DNA of 64,000 nucleotides, taken from Chryseobacterium sp. LAM-KRS1 (GTDB lineage: Bacteria; Bacteroidota; Bacteroidia; Flavobacteriales; Weeksellaceae). The stretch covers positions 1 through 64,000 of the forward strand of contig NZ_JAAOIZ010000006.1 in assembly GCF_013184525.1 (NCBI RefSeq). The letters are read 5' to 3'. Below, piece by piece: positions 16,396-26,112 of the stretch (the stretch's first letter is position 1; each line of letters begins with the position of its first letter). The notes beneath the pieces were generated by a model. That model saw nothing but the letters and a program-made list of their open reading frames with translations, made no database searches and was not told the origin of the DNA. Made by a program: the position numbers and the translations under genes.

Positions 16396-18534
16396 ATGAA
16401 ATTACATAAGTTTACTTTACTGATGGTGGTTTTGGGCGGTTCTTTATATGCTCAGACCCAAAAATTTACAATGGCGGAGGCTGTAAATGGGCTAAGAACA
16501 AATCTGGCAGTTAAAAATATTTCTCAATTTTCATGGTCTGAAGATGGCAAATCATATATTCAGGCCGTAAAAGGAGGGTATTTAATTACGGATTTAAAAA
16601 ACAATAAGCAGGATACCCTTATTTCATTGAATCAGCTAAACAAACAATTCTCTTCAAATAAGCTGAACGCGGTTCCACAGATTAAGTTTATCAATAATAC
16701 CAATGCATATTTTAATGCCAATGACCAAATGTTCTGGGTGGAAAAATCCGGAAACGACTGGAAGGTAAAAAAAACTTCGGCACTGAATGAAAATGCTGCC
16801 AATGTAAAGGTTTTTGGAGATAATCAGACCGTGGCTTACACCGTAAAGAATAATCTTTATATTAACAGAAACGGAAAATCTGTTGCCGTAACCAATGATG
16901 CTGATGAAAATATCATTAACGGTCAGGCCGTTCACAGAAATGAATTTGGTATTGATACAGGAATTTTTCCAGCCCCTAATTCAGAATCTGTAGCTTTTTA
17001 CAGAATGGATCAGACCATGGTTGCGGATTATCCCATTATCGATTGGTCTGTAACTCCTGCGGTGAATCATAATATAAAATATCCTATGGCTGGGAATACC
17101 TCTCATCAGGTAAGTCTTGGTGTTTATAATATCAAAAATCAGTCTACAACTTTTTTAAAAATTGACGGAGAAAAAGATCAGTACTTAACAGCGGTTACCT
17201 GGAGCCCGGATTCTAAATATATTTTTGTGGCTGTGCTGAACCGGGGACAGAATCATATGAAAATGAATCAGTATGATGCCGAAAGCGGAAATCTTGTAAA
17301 AACATTATTTGAAGAAACAAATGATAAATATGTGGAACCTCAGCATCCGCTTGTATTTTTTCCTAAATCCAACACTGATTTTATCTGGCAAAGTCAACGA
17401 ACAGGATACAATCATTTATTTCATTTCAACTTGGAAAAAGGGTTGATCGCCCAGATTACAAAAGGAGATTGGTTGGTTACGGATATATTGGGCTTTAATG
17501 AAAAGAAAAAGGAAATCTTTTTTGTTTCAACAAAAGAAACCCCTCTTGAAAGACATTTGTATAAGATCAACTGGACAAACTTTAAAATGCAGAGACTGGA
17601 TGATGCGGAAGGAATGCATACTGGAGTCCTGAGCAGTGATGGAAACTATTTATTTGATGTCTATACCAATGCCAATACACCCAGAGTCGGTAATATCATT
17701 AATACAGCAACTTTAAAATACAATAATGTTTTCACCTCTGAAAATACATTAAAGAACTATCAGCGCCCTGAAATCAAAAATGTGAATTTGAAAGCGGATG
17801 ACGGAACTCCTTTATACGGAAAGATTATTCTTCCGACGAACTTTGATCCCAATAAAAAATATCCGGTGATTGTTTATTTATATAATGGTCCACACCTACA
17901 GCTGATTACTAATTCTTTCCCGGCTTCAGGAAATCTTTGGTATGAATATATGGCACAAAACGGATATATTATTTTTACTATGGATGGAAGGGGATCTTCA
18001 AACCGGGGATTAAAATTTGAGCAGGCTGTGTTCAGAAATCTGGGGACTACTGAAATGAATGATCAGATGAAAGGAGTTAATTATCTGAAGTCCCTGCCTT
18101 ATGTAGATGCGGAAAGAATGGGGATACATGGATGGAGCTTTGGTGGATTTATGACTACAAGCTTTATGCTTCGTCAGCCTGACGTATTTAAAGTAGGAGT
18201 TGCAGGTGGGCCTGTTATCGATTGGAAGATGTATGAAATTATGTATGGTGAAAGATATATGGATACTCCGCAGGAAAATCCGGATGGATATGCAAAAGCA
18301 AACCTCTTGGACAAAGTCCAGAATCTGAAAGGTAAACTTCTTATGATCCATGGAGCACAAGATGATGTGGTAGTTTGGCAGCATTCTATTAAATTTATTA
18401 AATCTGCGGTAGATAACGGGGTTCAGCTTGATTACTTTGTATATCCTGGGCATCCCCATAATGTAATAGGAAAAGACAGGGTACATTTGATGCAAAAGAT
18501 TACCGATTATTTTGATCAGAACCTGAAAAAGTAA
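16396..18534 (+). CDS. Dipeptidyl peptidase IV family (S9B) serine peptidase
   Basis: A 712-residue secreted exopeptidase that removes dipeptides, usually X-Pro or X-Ala, from peptide N-termini. It has a signal peptide (to about residue 19, GGSLYAQ), an N-terminal beta-propeller (about 40-460) with the substrate-binding NEFGIDTGIFPAPN / YPMAG region, and a C-terminal alpha/beta hydrolase. The catalytic residues are Ser581 (GWSFGG), Asp656 or Asp657 (AQDDVV) and His688 (YPGHPH). Periplasmic peptide use is a main route of carbon and nitrogen uptake in this group. Confidence 0.94.
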   Translation: MKLHKFTLLMVVLGGSLYAQTQKFTMAEAVNGLRTNLAVKNISQFSWSEDGKSYIQAVKGGYLITDLKNNKQDTLISLNQLNKQFSSNKLNAVPQIKFINNTNAYFNANDQMFWVEKSGNDWKVKKTSALNENAANVKVFGDNQTVAYTVKNNLYINRNGKSVAVTNDADENIINGQAVHRNEFGIDTGIFPAPNSESVAFYRMDQTMVADYPIIDWSVTPAVNHNIKYPMAGNTSHQVSLGVYNIKNQSTTFLKIDGEKDQYLTAVTWSPDSKYIFVAVLNRGQNHMKMNQYDAESGNLVKTLFEETNDKYVEPQHPLVFFPKSNTDFIWQSQRTGYNHLFHFNLEKGLIAQITKGDWLVTDILGFNEKKKEIFFVSTKETPLERHLYKINWTNFKMQRLDDAEGMHTGVLSSDGNYLFDVYTNANTPRVGNIINTATLKYNNVFTSENTLKNYQRPEIKNVNLKADDGTPLYGKIILPTNFDPNKKYPVIVYLYNGPHLQLITNSFPASGNLWYEYMAQNGYIIFTMDGRGSSNRGLKFEQAVFRNLGTTEMNDQMKGVNYLKSLPYVDAERMGIHGWSFGGFMTTSFMLRQPDVFKVGVAGGPVIDWKMYEIMYGERYMDTPQENPDGYAKANLLDKVQNLKGKLLMIHGAQDDVVVWQHSIKFIKSAVDNGVQLDYFVYPGHPHNVIGKDRVHLMQKITDYFDQNLKK

Positions 18535-18571
18535 TCAAATTAACATACTAAAAACCACTTATTACAGTAGA

Positions 18572-19642
18572 ATGAACTTTGAAAAAGGTAAGAGGATTCA
18601 TTTTCATACTTTCGATTCACTAAGGTTTCTATCTTTTTTGCTGGTCTTTATACAGCATGCTCCTGTTCCGGAGGGTAGTATTTTACGATATTTTTCGAGA
18701 GGAGAAGTAGGAGTTTCTTTTTTCTTTGTATTAAGTGGTTTTCTGATTACGTACATTTTGATACTTGAAAAATTAAATAATCAGACAATTCCACTTAAAA
18801 AATTTTTTAAAAGAAGAATCTTAAGGATATGGCCATTATATTATGCAATGGTCATATTTGCTTTTTGTACACCATATATCATTAATTTTTTTCACCTGCC
18901 TTTTTCAAATAAGGGATATGAACCCAATTTGTTCCTTACGATTACATTTCTTGAAAATTACAAAATGATGTCTACGGGGATGCTTGCCAATGTTTCTCCG
19001 TTGCCGGTGATCTGGTCTCTTTGTGTAGAAGAGCATTTTTATATCATTTGGGGATGCATTATGTATTTTATTTCTTTAAAAAATATTCCGAAGCTTATTG
19101 TAGTTTGCATCTTCATTTCTTTTGTATCGAGGATTATTTATCACATGTTAGGTATCAGTTCACTGGATATATTTACCAACATCAGTTATTTTGCTTTTGG
19201 TGCTATTCCTGCCTATCTGTTTGTTTTTAAAAAGGATATCATCAGAAAATTGAGCATGATTCCTTCAATATACAAATATCTTTATTTTTTTATAGTTATT
19301 CTTGCCATAGCACTGCTTCCCGATATTATTTTCTTTAAACATATTCAGATAGGAATTATCATTTTTGGGATATTATTCTCTGTACTCATTTTATTTACAT
19401 TGGGAGACCGGAATGTATTTAAAATCTCCGACCGTTCTATTTTTGGAAGGCTTGGAAAGTATACGTATGGTCTTTATCTTATACATACAATTTGCCTGGT
19501 CTTATTCGATAGAATCGGAAAAAAATATGATCTAAGTAATTATACAGTAATAATATCGGCACTTCTTTTCACCATATTTCTGGCCTATCTCTCTTATCAT
19601 CTTTTTGAAAAGCAGTTTCTGAAACTTAAAAAATCAGTTTAA
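18572..19642 (+). CDS. Acyltransferase family 3 membrane protein (OafA-like)
   Basis: A 356-residue integral membrane protein with about ten helices. The N-terminal catalytic signature R-X10-H is present (Arg18...His29, FLSFLLVFIQH) and is followed by GVSFFFVLSGFLITY and KRRILRIWPLYY, typical of Acyltransf_3 enzymes that O-acetylate sugars of surface polysaccharides or peptidoglycan. The substrate is unknown. It starts 37 bp after the DPP-IV gene with no promoter or terminator seen between, so it is perhaps co-transcribed. Confidence 0.9.
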   Translation: MNFEKGKRIHFHTFDSLRFLSFLLVFIQHAPVPEGSILRYFSRGEVGVSFFFVLSGFLITYILILEKLNNQTIPLKKFFKRRILRIWPLYYAMVIFAFCTPYIINFFHLPFSNKGYEPNLFLTITFLENYKMMSTGMLANVSPLPVIWSLCVEEHFYIIWGCIMYFISLKNIPKLIVVCIFISFVSRIIYHMLGISSLDIFTNISYFAFGAIPAYLFVFKKDIIRKLSMIPSIYKYLYFFIVILAIALLPDIIFFKHIQIGIIIFGILFSVLILFTLGDRNVFKISDRSIFGRLGKYTYGLYLIHTICLVLFDRIGKKYDLSNYTVIISALLFTIFLAYLSYHLFEKQFLKLKKSV

Positions 19643-19701
19643 TTTATTTTCTCTGCTTTTCGATCTTACCATTGATCAATGTTTTTGATTTTTGATTCCT
19701 G

Positions 19702-19709
19702 TAATTTTG
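19702..19709 (+). promoter_or_regulatory. -7 element TAATTTTG of the flavin oxidoreductase gene
   Basis: A perfect consensus 21 bp upstream of the ATG at 19731. Confidence 0.65.
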
Positions 19710-19730
19710 ATGTAAATAAAAAAATACAAT

Positions 19731-20756
19731 ATGGAATTAGGAATTGGAATGTTTGGCGACTTAGCTTTTGACCAGACAACAGGAAAATATAAAGATGCAG
19801 GAGTAAAGATCAGAGAAATTCTTGAGCAGGTAAAACTAATGGATGAGGTAGGAATTGATGTTTTTGCCATGGGAGAGCATCACCGCCCGGACTATGCAGT
19901 ATCGTCTCCGGAAATGGTTCTGGCAGCAGCGGCAAGTATTACAAAAAATATTAAATTGGCTAGTGGTGTTACTGTTTTAAGTTCATCAGAACCTGTAAAA
20001 GTGTATGAAGATTTTTCAACATTGGATCTGATCTCTGACGGTAGGGCTGAAATATTTGTCGGAAGAGGAAGTTTTATAGAATCTTTTCCTCTTTATGGAT
20101 ATTCTCTTAATGACTATGATCAACTTTTCGATGAGAAATTGGAATTGTTATTAAAAATCAATTCTGAAGAGAATGTTACGTGGTCCGGAGAGCTTCGTGC
20201 ACCTATGCACAATCAGACTGTATATCCAAGGGCAAAGAATGGAGGAAAGCTTCCTATATGGAGAGCCGTGGGAGGAACTCCGCAATCGGTTCTAAGCGCA
20301 GCAAAATTTGGAATGCCATTGATTGTGGCTATTATTGGAGGAATGCCGATACAGTTTAAAAATCTCGTGGAATTTTACAAGCAGGAATATCAGAAAGCAG
20401 GACATGATGTTTCCCAGATGCAGATTGCTATTCACTCTCATACTTTTGTGAGCGATGACCAAAAGGTTATTGATGGCTATTTTCATACTTACAAATCGCA
20501 GATGGACAGAATAGGGGCATCGAGAGGATGGGCTCCCTATACCAAAGCACAATATGATGGTGGGAGAAGCAAAGAAGGAGCTTTATTTATTGGAAGCTCG
20601 GATGAGGTATATGATAAGATTGCTTATATGAAGGAGATTTTTGGTATCACCAGATTTGTGGGACATATGGATGTTGGAGATCCGGAGCATAACGTGATGA
20701 TGAAATCAATAGAATTGTTTGGTAAGGAAGTACTTCCGAAGGTCAAGCTATTATAA
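19731..20756 (+). CDS. LLM-class (luciferase-like) flavin-dependent oxidoreductase
   Basis: A 341-residue TIM-barrel protein of the bacterial luciferase-like monooxygenase family. Landmarks are ELGIGMFGDLAFD at the start, DVFAMGEHHRPDYAVSSP, the AEIFVGRGSF segment and GITRFVGHMDVG near the end. Such enzymes use reduced FMN or F420; F420 is not expected in this phylum, so FMN is likely. The substrate is unknown. Monocistronic, between its own promoter and a bidirectional hairpin. Confidence 0.9.
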   Translation: MELGIGMFGDLAFDQTTGKYKDAGVKIREILEQVKLMDEVGIDVFAMGEHHRPDYAVSSPEMVLAAAASITKNIKLASGVTVLSSSEPVKVYEDFSTLDLISDGRAEIFVGRGSFIESFPLYGYSLNDYDQLFDEKLELLLKINSEENVTWSGELRAPMHNQTVYPRAKNGGKLPIWRAVGGTPQSVLSAAKFGMPLIVAIIGGMPIQFKNLVEFYKQEYQKAGHDVSQMQIAIHSHTFVSDDQKVIDGYFHTYKSQMDRIGASRGWAPYTKAQYDGGRSKEGALFIGSSDEVYDKIAYMKEIFGITRFVGHMDVGDPEHNVMMKSIELFGKEVLPKVKLL

Positions 20757-20760
20757 AAAT

Positions 20761-20790
20761 AAACTCCATTGAATTTTCAATGGAGTTTTT
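20761..20790. terminator. Convergent terminator
   Basis: AAACTCCATTGAA pairs with TTCAATGGAGTTT and is followed by TTATTTTTT. It serves the flavin oxidoreductase gene and the opposing small membrane protein gene. Confidence 0.9.
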
Positions 20791-20800
20791 ATTTTTTAGT

Positions 20801-21247
20801 CTAGGAATTCACGGAATTTGTTTTGTAGTCATTCATAATTTCTGCCAGCTTTCCGGCAGACATTCCGTAAGTATCCGGAAAAGCTCCTGTCCTCGATTTT
20901 AGTTTAGAAATATCTATGTACTCAGAATCAAAATCAATCATTACCATATTGTTAATGAAAATTCTTTTAGTGGAAAAGCCATTAATAACATGCCAGGGGA
21001 TGAAAGTCGACCTGAATAATGATCTCATCTCAAAACCCTTTCGGTCAACCCTTAAATAAGAAGAATTAGGAATAAGCATGATGACATTCACAATTACACA
21101 AAGCCCGAAAAAGATAATATTAGCAAGCCCAATCCAAAGGTTGGTGGTAACAATATAAAAGCCCATAATTACAAACAGTAAACTAATGATCAAAAGTATA
21201 CTTTGCTTAAGCTTGCTGGGATAAAAAGTCACGGGAAGTTTCTCCAT
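20801..21247 (-). CDS. Small membrane protein, STM3941-like
   Basis: A 148-residue protein with two membrane helices (about 16-34 and 38-58). They are followed by a soluble domain with SSYLRVDRKGFEMRS and IPWHVINGFSTK, a layout resembling PH-like domain membrane proteins of the STM3941 type. The tail GMSAGKLAEIMNDYK resembles the family's usual ending. The function is unknown. A perfect -7 element lies just upstream. Confidence 0.75.
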   Translation of the reverse strand: MEKLPVTFYPSKLKQSILLIISLLFVIMGFYIVTTNLWIGLANIIFFGLCVIVNVIMLIPNSSYLRVDRKGFEMRSLFRSTFIPWHVINGFSTKRIFINNMVMIDFDSEYIDISKLKSRTGAFPDTYGMSAGKLAEIMNDYKTNSVNS

Positions 21248-21261
21248 AATATTTCAAAAGT

Positions 21262-21269
21262 CAAATGTA
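21262..21269 (-). promoter_or_regulatory. -7 element TACATTTG of the gene at 20801-21247
   Basis: A perfect consensus on the minus strand, 14 bp upstream of the start codon. Confidence 0.62.
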
Positions 21270-21297
21270 CTGCAAAAGGACTCAATAAACCTATATT

Positions 21298-24200
21298 TTA
21301 AAGCATTTCTATCAAACTTCCACGTTCCTCGTCTTTAACAATACTAAGTGATACCGGAATTTTTTCTTTAAGCTCTTCAACATGCGATATAATTCCAACA
21401 ATCCTGTTTTCCTTTTGCAGTCCCATCAGTGTTTCAAAAACAATATTTACAGATTCCAGATCCTGGGTTCCAAAACCTTCATCTATAAAAAAGAAATTTT
21501 TATCAGCTTTTGTAGTAGCCTGTACACTTTCCGCCAATGCCAGTGCCAGGCTCAGAGATACCTGAAAAGCCTGTCCCCCGGATAAAGTTTTTACACTTCT
21601 CGATTTACCCTCGTTTAAATAATCAATAATTTCAAAATCATTGTTGTCATTAAGCTGCAAGCTTAGTTGATTTCTGGTCATTCTGTGGAACCTTACATTG
21701 GCATGATCACAAAGCTGTCTAAGATAGATGGAGGAAACATATTGAACAAATCCGGCTCCTTTAAACAGATTGGTCATTATTTTTAGATTATCGGACCGCT
21801 TTTGGAGTTCACTCAGGTTTTTAAGTAATGCCTCCTTTTTCTTATATTCTTTTTCCAGTCTTTCAATTTCGGAAGTTACTTTTACAACAGAATCATTAGC
21901 TTCCTTTAATTGCAGTTCAATGTCTTTCAATTGTTTCTCGGCAGCTTCAAATACCTCCTGATCATAAGAAAAATCCTTCAGCTTGATCTCCAGCTCCTGT
22001 ATACCGTTTTTTAATGTTTCAAACTGAATACGGAATTGTTGGATTTGAGTCCTTGTTTTATGAACATCAATTTCGATCATCAAAATATTTTGGACGTCGG
22101 TAAGCAAACCAAAGCCTTGTTGCTGTAAAGCAACTTGTAATGCCTCTTCATTTAAGGATGTTTCTTTTGTTAATTCAGAAATTCGGATGTTTAATTGGCT
22201 CGCAATCGCTTTTTCTTCCGCGAGTTTGGGGACGATTTCTTTTTCCCGGTTGATTAAGGCTTGATATTCTTTTTCAACTGTCAGATTGGATTCAATTAAT
22301 TTTTGGTGAAGCTTCATAACTTCTGAATGAGATTTATCCCGATAGTCATTCCAGTCCAGGCTCTTCAGATTGGATTGGTTCGTTCTGATCTGCTCCTCCT
22401 TCTTCGCCTCTTCTAGTTTGAATTCATCTAAAGCTTTTTTATATTTTTCAAGGATTTCCTGCTCTTTTTCAAAGGTTGTCCTTTCGTGTAAGATCTTCTG
22501 GTTAATTTCTTCAATTTGCTTTTCTATGGCAAAGGATTGTTGCCGTTTAAATTCGAAATCAGTTTCACTATCAGCACTAAATTCGTTCCATATGAATCTT
22601 TGAACATGGAGTTGACTTTCCTTTTGAAGCAGATCGAAAGATTCCTGTTCCGCCTTCAGCTGATCTTCAAAGATCTTTTTTCTATCCAGAATCTTTTCAA
22701 TTTCTGCTATTTCTTTTTGGGTTTTGGAAATAGCATGATCATTTAATTGAATTTCTTCCTGAACTTCATTAAGCTCAGTATCGACATAATGAAATTCGAT
22801 AATATGAGGATGTTCCAGAGAGCCGCAAAGAGGGCAGCTCTCCCCATCTTGGAGCTTTGTTGCAAAACGGGATAACTCCTTCTGAATCTTCAGGTGATCC
22901 AGTTTTTGCTGCAGATTTTTCCTTTTATTTTCTAAATTTTCTGTTTTGAGTTTGAAATCTTCTCTGAAATTTTCAGTATCAATTTTGTAAACTTTCAGAT
23001 CATTAAGGATCTTAGAGATCAAATCCTGTTGATCCATCAGTTTTTGGCTTTGTTTCTGTTGCAGCTCTCTCAGGTTTCTGTTCTGGACAAACCAATTTCC
23101 GACGCTGACTAATACATTAGCCTCGATCTTTTGAGGCTTCAGCCTATCAGCTTCTTTAGTAAGGGTATTTATTGCTGATTGTCCAAGCTTTTGTTTCTCC
23201 TCAACTTCGAGAACTTTTTCAGCACCCTTTTGTGTTCTTTCCCGAAGTGTCTTAATTTCTTCGGAAAATTGTAGCATCTGTAAGATCAGGCCAAGATCAT
23301 TTTCCTGGATTTTTAATTGATCTAAAGCATCAAATTGAGGTTGAAGAGCAACAAGCTTTTCTTTGATAAGGTTAAAGCTTTTTTCCGTTTCTTCAACAGA
23401 CTTTGTCCGGATTTCCAACTCCTTTTGTCTCTCAGAAATTTCACCGGAAAGCTTCTTCTTTTCATTCAGTAAAGGATCGAAAATACGAAAGGCTGTATCA
23501 TAAAGATCTGTTTTCTTTTCCAGCTCATCAATTTTTGCTTTCTCAGTTGAAATCTTTTCAAAATCTTCTTTTTTTTGACGTAAGTTTTCGAAGTCTGTTT
23601 TTAAAATTTTTAGCTGTTGATATTTTTCAGAAACTTGCAGGTGCTGTTTTTTTACGTCACTGAATTTTTGTTGTTCTGTTTTAAGATTTTCTTTTTGTAA
23701 ACGTATGTGTTCCTCATCAATTTCCTCAAATCCTTTCAATTCACCCTGAAGCTGATCTAGTTCGGACCTGTTTTTGGCATTTAAATTCGAAACATTGTTT
23801 TGCAGGTCAAACCTTTGAAGATTGAAAATCTCTTTCATCATATTGGTTCTGTCTGCAGCACCTAATTCTAGGAACTCTTTAAACTGACCCTGAGGGATAA
23901 TGATGGTTCTTTTAAAATTGGAATAGCTTAATCCGATAACTTTTTCTGCATCAGAATGATCGAGCGGGATCCATTTTTCATCTTTGTTTTCATAAAAAGT
24001 AACTGAAGAGGGCTTTACATCTTCAAATTTTTTTGAATTTCTTTTAAAATCCCTGGTTGCACGAAATAACTTATTTTCATGGTTGACGAAATCGAATGCT
24101 ATATAAGAACTGTTGGATTTGAGATTCATCATATTGTAAGCTCGCTTATCCCGCATATTCAATCGTTCCGTTTCTCCATACAGAGCAAAAGAAATAGCTT

Positions 24201-24336
24201 CCAGTATCGATGATTTTCCGGAACCCACCGGACCAAAAATACCAAACAACCCGGCTTCCGTAAGGTTGGCAAAATTAATGGTCTGACGCTCCTGATAGGA
24301 ATAGAGTCCTTCTATTGTTAGTTGAATTGGAATCAT
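21298..24336 (-). CDS. sbcC: SbcC/Rad50-type ATPase subunit of the SbcCD nuclease
   Basis: A 1012-residue SMC-like ATPase. The N-terminal Walker A is at 35-43 (GPVGSGKSS). Two long coiled-coil stretches rich in Glu, Lys, Leu and Gln flank a zinc hook CPLC at 501-504. The C-terminal half has the ABC signature LSGGQAF and Walker B FFFIDEGFG. With SbcD it opens DNA hairpins and trims double-strand ends. Its start overlaps the sbcD stop by 4 bp (ATGA), so the two are translationally coupled. Confidence 0.96.
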   Translation of the reverse strand: MIPIQLTIEGLYSYQERQTINFANLTEAGLFGIFGPVGSGKSSILEAISFALYGETERLNMRDKRAYNMMNLKSNSSYIAFDFVNHENKLFRATRDFKRNSKKFEDVKPSSVTFYENKDEKWIPLDHSDAEKVIGLSYSNFKRTIIIPQGQFKEFLELGAADRTNMMKEIFNLQRFDLQNNVSNLNAKNRSELDQLQGELKGFEEIDEEHIRLQKENLKTEQQKFSDVKKQHLQVSEKYQQLKILKTDFENLRQKKEDFEKISTEKAKIDELEKKTDLYDTAFRIFDPLLNEKKKLSGEISERQKELEIRTKSVEETEKSFNLIKEKLVALQPQFDALDQLKIQENDLGLILQMLQFSEEIKTLRERTQKGAEKVLEVEEKQKLGQSAINTLTKEADRLKPQKIEANVLVSVGNWFVQNRNLRELQQKQSQKLMDQQDLISKILNDLKVYKIDTENFREDFKLKTENLENKRKNLQQKLDHLKIQKELSRFATKLQDGESCPLCGSLEHPHIIEFHYVDTELNEVQEEIQLNDHAISKTQKEIAEIEKILDRKKIFEDQLKAEQESFDLLQKESQLHVQRFIWNEFSADSETDFEFKRQQSFAIEKQIEEINQKILHERTTFEKEQEILEKYKKALDEFKLEEAKKEEQIRTNQSNLKSLDWNDYRDKSHSEVMKLHQKLIESNLTVEKEYQALINREKEIVPKLAEEKAIASQLNIRISELTKETSLNEEALQVALQQQGFGLLTDVQNILMIEIDVHKTRTQIQQFRIQFETLKNGIQELEIKLKDFSYDQEVFEAAEKQLKDIELQLKEANDSVVKVTSEIERLEKEYKKKEALLKNLSELQKRSDNLKIMTNLFKGAGFVQYVSSIYLRQLCDHANVRFHRMTRNQLSLQLNDNNDFEIIDYLNEGKSRSVKTLSGGQAFQVSLSLALALAESVQATTKADKNFFFIDEGFGTQDLESVNIVFETLMGLQKENRIVGIISHVEELKEKIPVSLSIVKDEERGSLIEML

Positions 24337-25544
24337 GACTGGGAATTTAAGATTTCGTTAAACAGGTTCATTAGTTCTTCATTAGCTTCCTGGCCAGCAT
24401 TTTTAGACCTGAAATAATCTTTGAATAAAGTTTGTATATCCTGATTGAGATTAATTTCGTGCGGTTGGCTTTCACTAAAATCCTGATTTTTTACTTTAGG
24501 GATTAAGTGGATGATCCCTTGATGAGATTGGTAAATACGTTTTCTGTCCTCCGCTTTTAAAAAAGTATCGCTTTCCATGGTTAATTCGATCAGCATATCG
24601 GGATTTTCAAGCAACCATGAAACTGTCTTTTCGACAGAATCAAAAACCTTTCTTACCAATGGCTTGCCGGTTTTTAAAGCGATTCTTTCATAAGAAACCT
24701 CTTTACCCGGTTCTGCTTCGATGATATTTATATATTTTGTTTGCCCTGCTTCACTAAAACTATAGCATAAAGGTGAAGAAGAATAAACAACAGGTTTTTC
24801 TTTTGTTCCGATATTTTGAAAACTGTGTAGATGTCCTAAGGCCGTATATTGAATCTGGTCAGGAATAATATCTGAATAGATGAGGTCCGCGGCACCAATT
24901 TTAATGGGTTTCTCACCTTCGGGCTCTTCCAGAAGTTCTGCACCTCTTTTATTCATGTATAAATGAGCGCATAAAATATTAACACCATTCTCATCGCAAA
25001 ATTCTTCTGCGAGCTTTTTCCAGCTTTCCGCTAAAATCTTATTAAGTTCTTCCTCTTTATTTTCACCAAAATATTCTTTTAACCGGATCTCATTGGCATA
25101 GGGAGTATGCATGATCCGAACAGGAAAGCTTATCTCCTTTAGGTGTAATTCAATCAATCCTTCAGCTGAATTTGAAATTTTAAAATTTTCTAATTCAAAG
25201 GGAGTTACTTTAGCCTTTGGATGACCTATTAAAATAATTCCACATTCTCTTGCAAGTGGATCCGGTGCATCAATTAAATTCGGAGAATCATGATTTCCAG
25301 AGATTGCAACGACCGGGCGCTTTCCATTTAATGATAAACGTTTTAAAGTCTTGTAAAACAACTCGACTGCTTCAACACTTGGGTTAAAATTGTCAAAAAG
25401 ATCTCCGGCAACAATTATGAGATCTACTTTTTGGGCATCAGCTATTTGAACAATCTCATCCATTACCTGAACTTGTTCTTCCAGACGTGAAAACCGATCC
25501 AGACGTTTTCCTAAATGCCAGTCGGCAGTATGCAGAATTTTCAT
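24333..25544 (-). CDS. sbcD: SbcD/Mre11-type exonuclease subunit
   Basis: A 403-residue calcineurin-like phosphoesterase with all Mre11 nuclease motifs in order: HTADWHLGKRLD (8-15 region), IIVAGDLFDN, AISGNHDS and, further on, CAHLYM and ALGHLHSFQ. It is the nuclease partner of SbcC. First gene of a two-gene operon. The -7 element lies only 4 bp from the start codon, suggesting a leaderless mRNA. Confidence 0.96.
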   Translation of the reverse strand: MKILHTADWHLGKRLDRFSRLEEQVQVMDEIVQIADAQKVDLIIVAGDLFDNFNPSVEAVELFYKTLKRLSLNGKRPVVAISGNHDSPNLIDAPDPLARECGIILIGHPKAKVTPFELENFKISNSAEGLIELHLKEISFPVRIMHTPYANEIRLKEYFGENKEEELNKILAESWKKLAEEFCDENGVNILCAHLYMNKRGAELLEEPEGEKPIKIGAADLIYSDIIPDQIQYTALGHLHSFQNIGTKEKPVVYSSSPLCYSFSEAGQTKYINIIEAEPGKEVSYERIALKTGKPLVRKVFDSVEKTVSWLLENPDMLIELTMESDTFLKAEDRKRIYQSHQGIIHLIPKVKNQDFSESQPHEINLNQDIQTLFKDYFRSKNAGQEANEELMNLFNEILNSQS

Positions 25545-25548
25545 ATCT

Positions 25549-25556
25549 CAAATGTA
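25549..25556 (-). promoter_or_regulatory. -7 element TACATTTG of sbcDC
   Basis: A perfect consensus on the minus strand with only four bases before the sbcD ATG. The transcript would start at or beside the start codon. Confidence 0.65.
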
Positions 25557-25738
25557 AGAAACAAAAAAGGGAAAGAGAAATTTAGAAAGGAATTCTATAA
25601 TTTGAACAGGTTGATCTTACTTTTTTAGTAGAGGGGCTGATTACAAAATTATTTCTATTGTAAATTATGTCCCCGAATTAATGATTCATATAAAAGGTAG
25701 GTCAGGAATCCTCTTTCAAAATCTCACAGTATTATTAG

Positions 25739-25746
25739 TACTTTTG
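25739..25746 (+). promoter_or_regulatory. -7 element TACTTTTG of the VF530 gene
   Basis: A perfect consensus 10 bp before the ATG at 25757. The remaining 25557-25738 shows no gene. Confidence 0.65.
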
Positions 25747-25756
25747 TAAAAAAAAG

Positions 25757-26005
25757 ATGGAACAATCCAAAGACCCGCTGCACGGAAAAAGACTGGATAC
25801 AATTCTTGAAGAACTTGTGGAATATTATAACGGATTTGAGAAGCTTGGAGAACAAATTAACATCAAATGTTTTACGGATAATCCGAGTATCAGCTCTTCT
25901 CTGAAGTTTTTAAGAAAAACGGACTGGGCAAGAGCTAAAGTTGAAAGTCTGTATCTCTTTGTATTGAGGCAGAAAAAAAGGGATCAGACAAGGGATAAAA
26001 ACTAG
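25757..26005 (+). CDS. VF530 family (DUF2132) small DNA-binding protein
   Basis: An 82-residue protein. KDPLHGKRLDTILEELVEYY, FEKLGEQINIKCFTDNPSIS and SSLKFLRKTDWARAKVESLY match the VF530/DUF2132 family along its whole length. The family's structure suggests DNA binding but the biological role is not established. The C-terminus is basic (RQKKRDQTRDK). It has its own promoter and is separated by 107 bp from the FKBP gene. Confidence 0.88.
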   Translation: MEQSKDPLHGKRLDTILEELVEYYNGFEKLGEQINIKCFTDNPSISSSLKFLRKTDWARAKVESLYLFVLRQKKRDQTRDKN

Positions 26006-26062
26006 AAAAACTCAATATGGATTGAAGATTTTCTCAGTACTTTTTCTGTAAATCAAAAGTAG

Positions 26063-26097
26063 TATATTTGTGCTGTTAATCGTGAAAGGACTCACGA
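26063..26097 (+). promoter_or_regulatory. Promoter and leader hairpin of the FKBP gene
   Basis: A perfect -7 element TATATTTG (26063-26070) is followed in the leader by a small hairpin, TCGTGA (26080-26085) with TCACGA (26092-26097), then an A-rich stretch before the ATG at 26113. There is no T run, so this is not a terminator; it may affect mRNA stability or translation. Confidence 0.6.
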
Positions 26098-26112
26098 AAA
26101 AAAGATAAAAAT

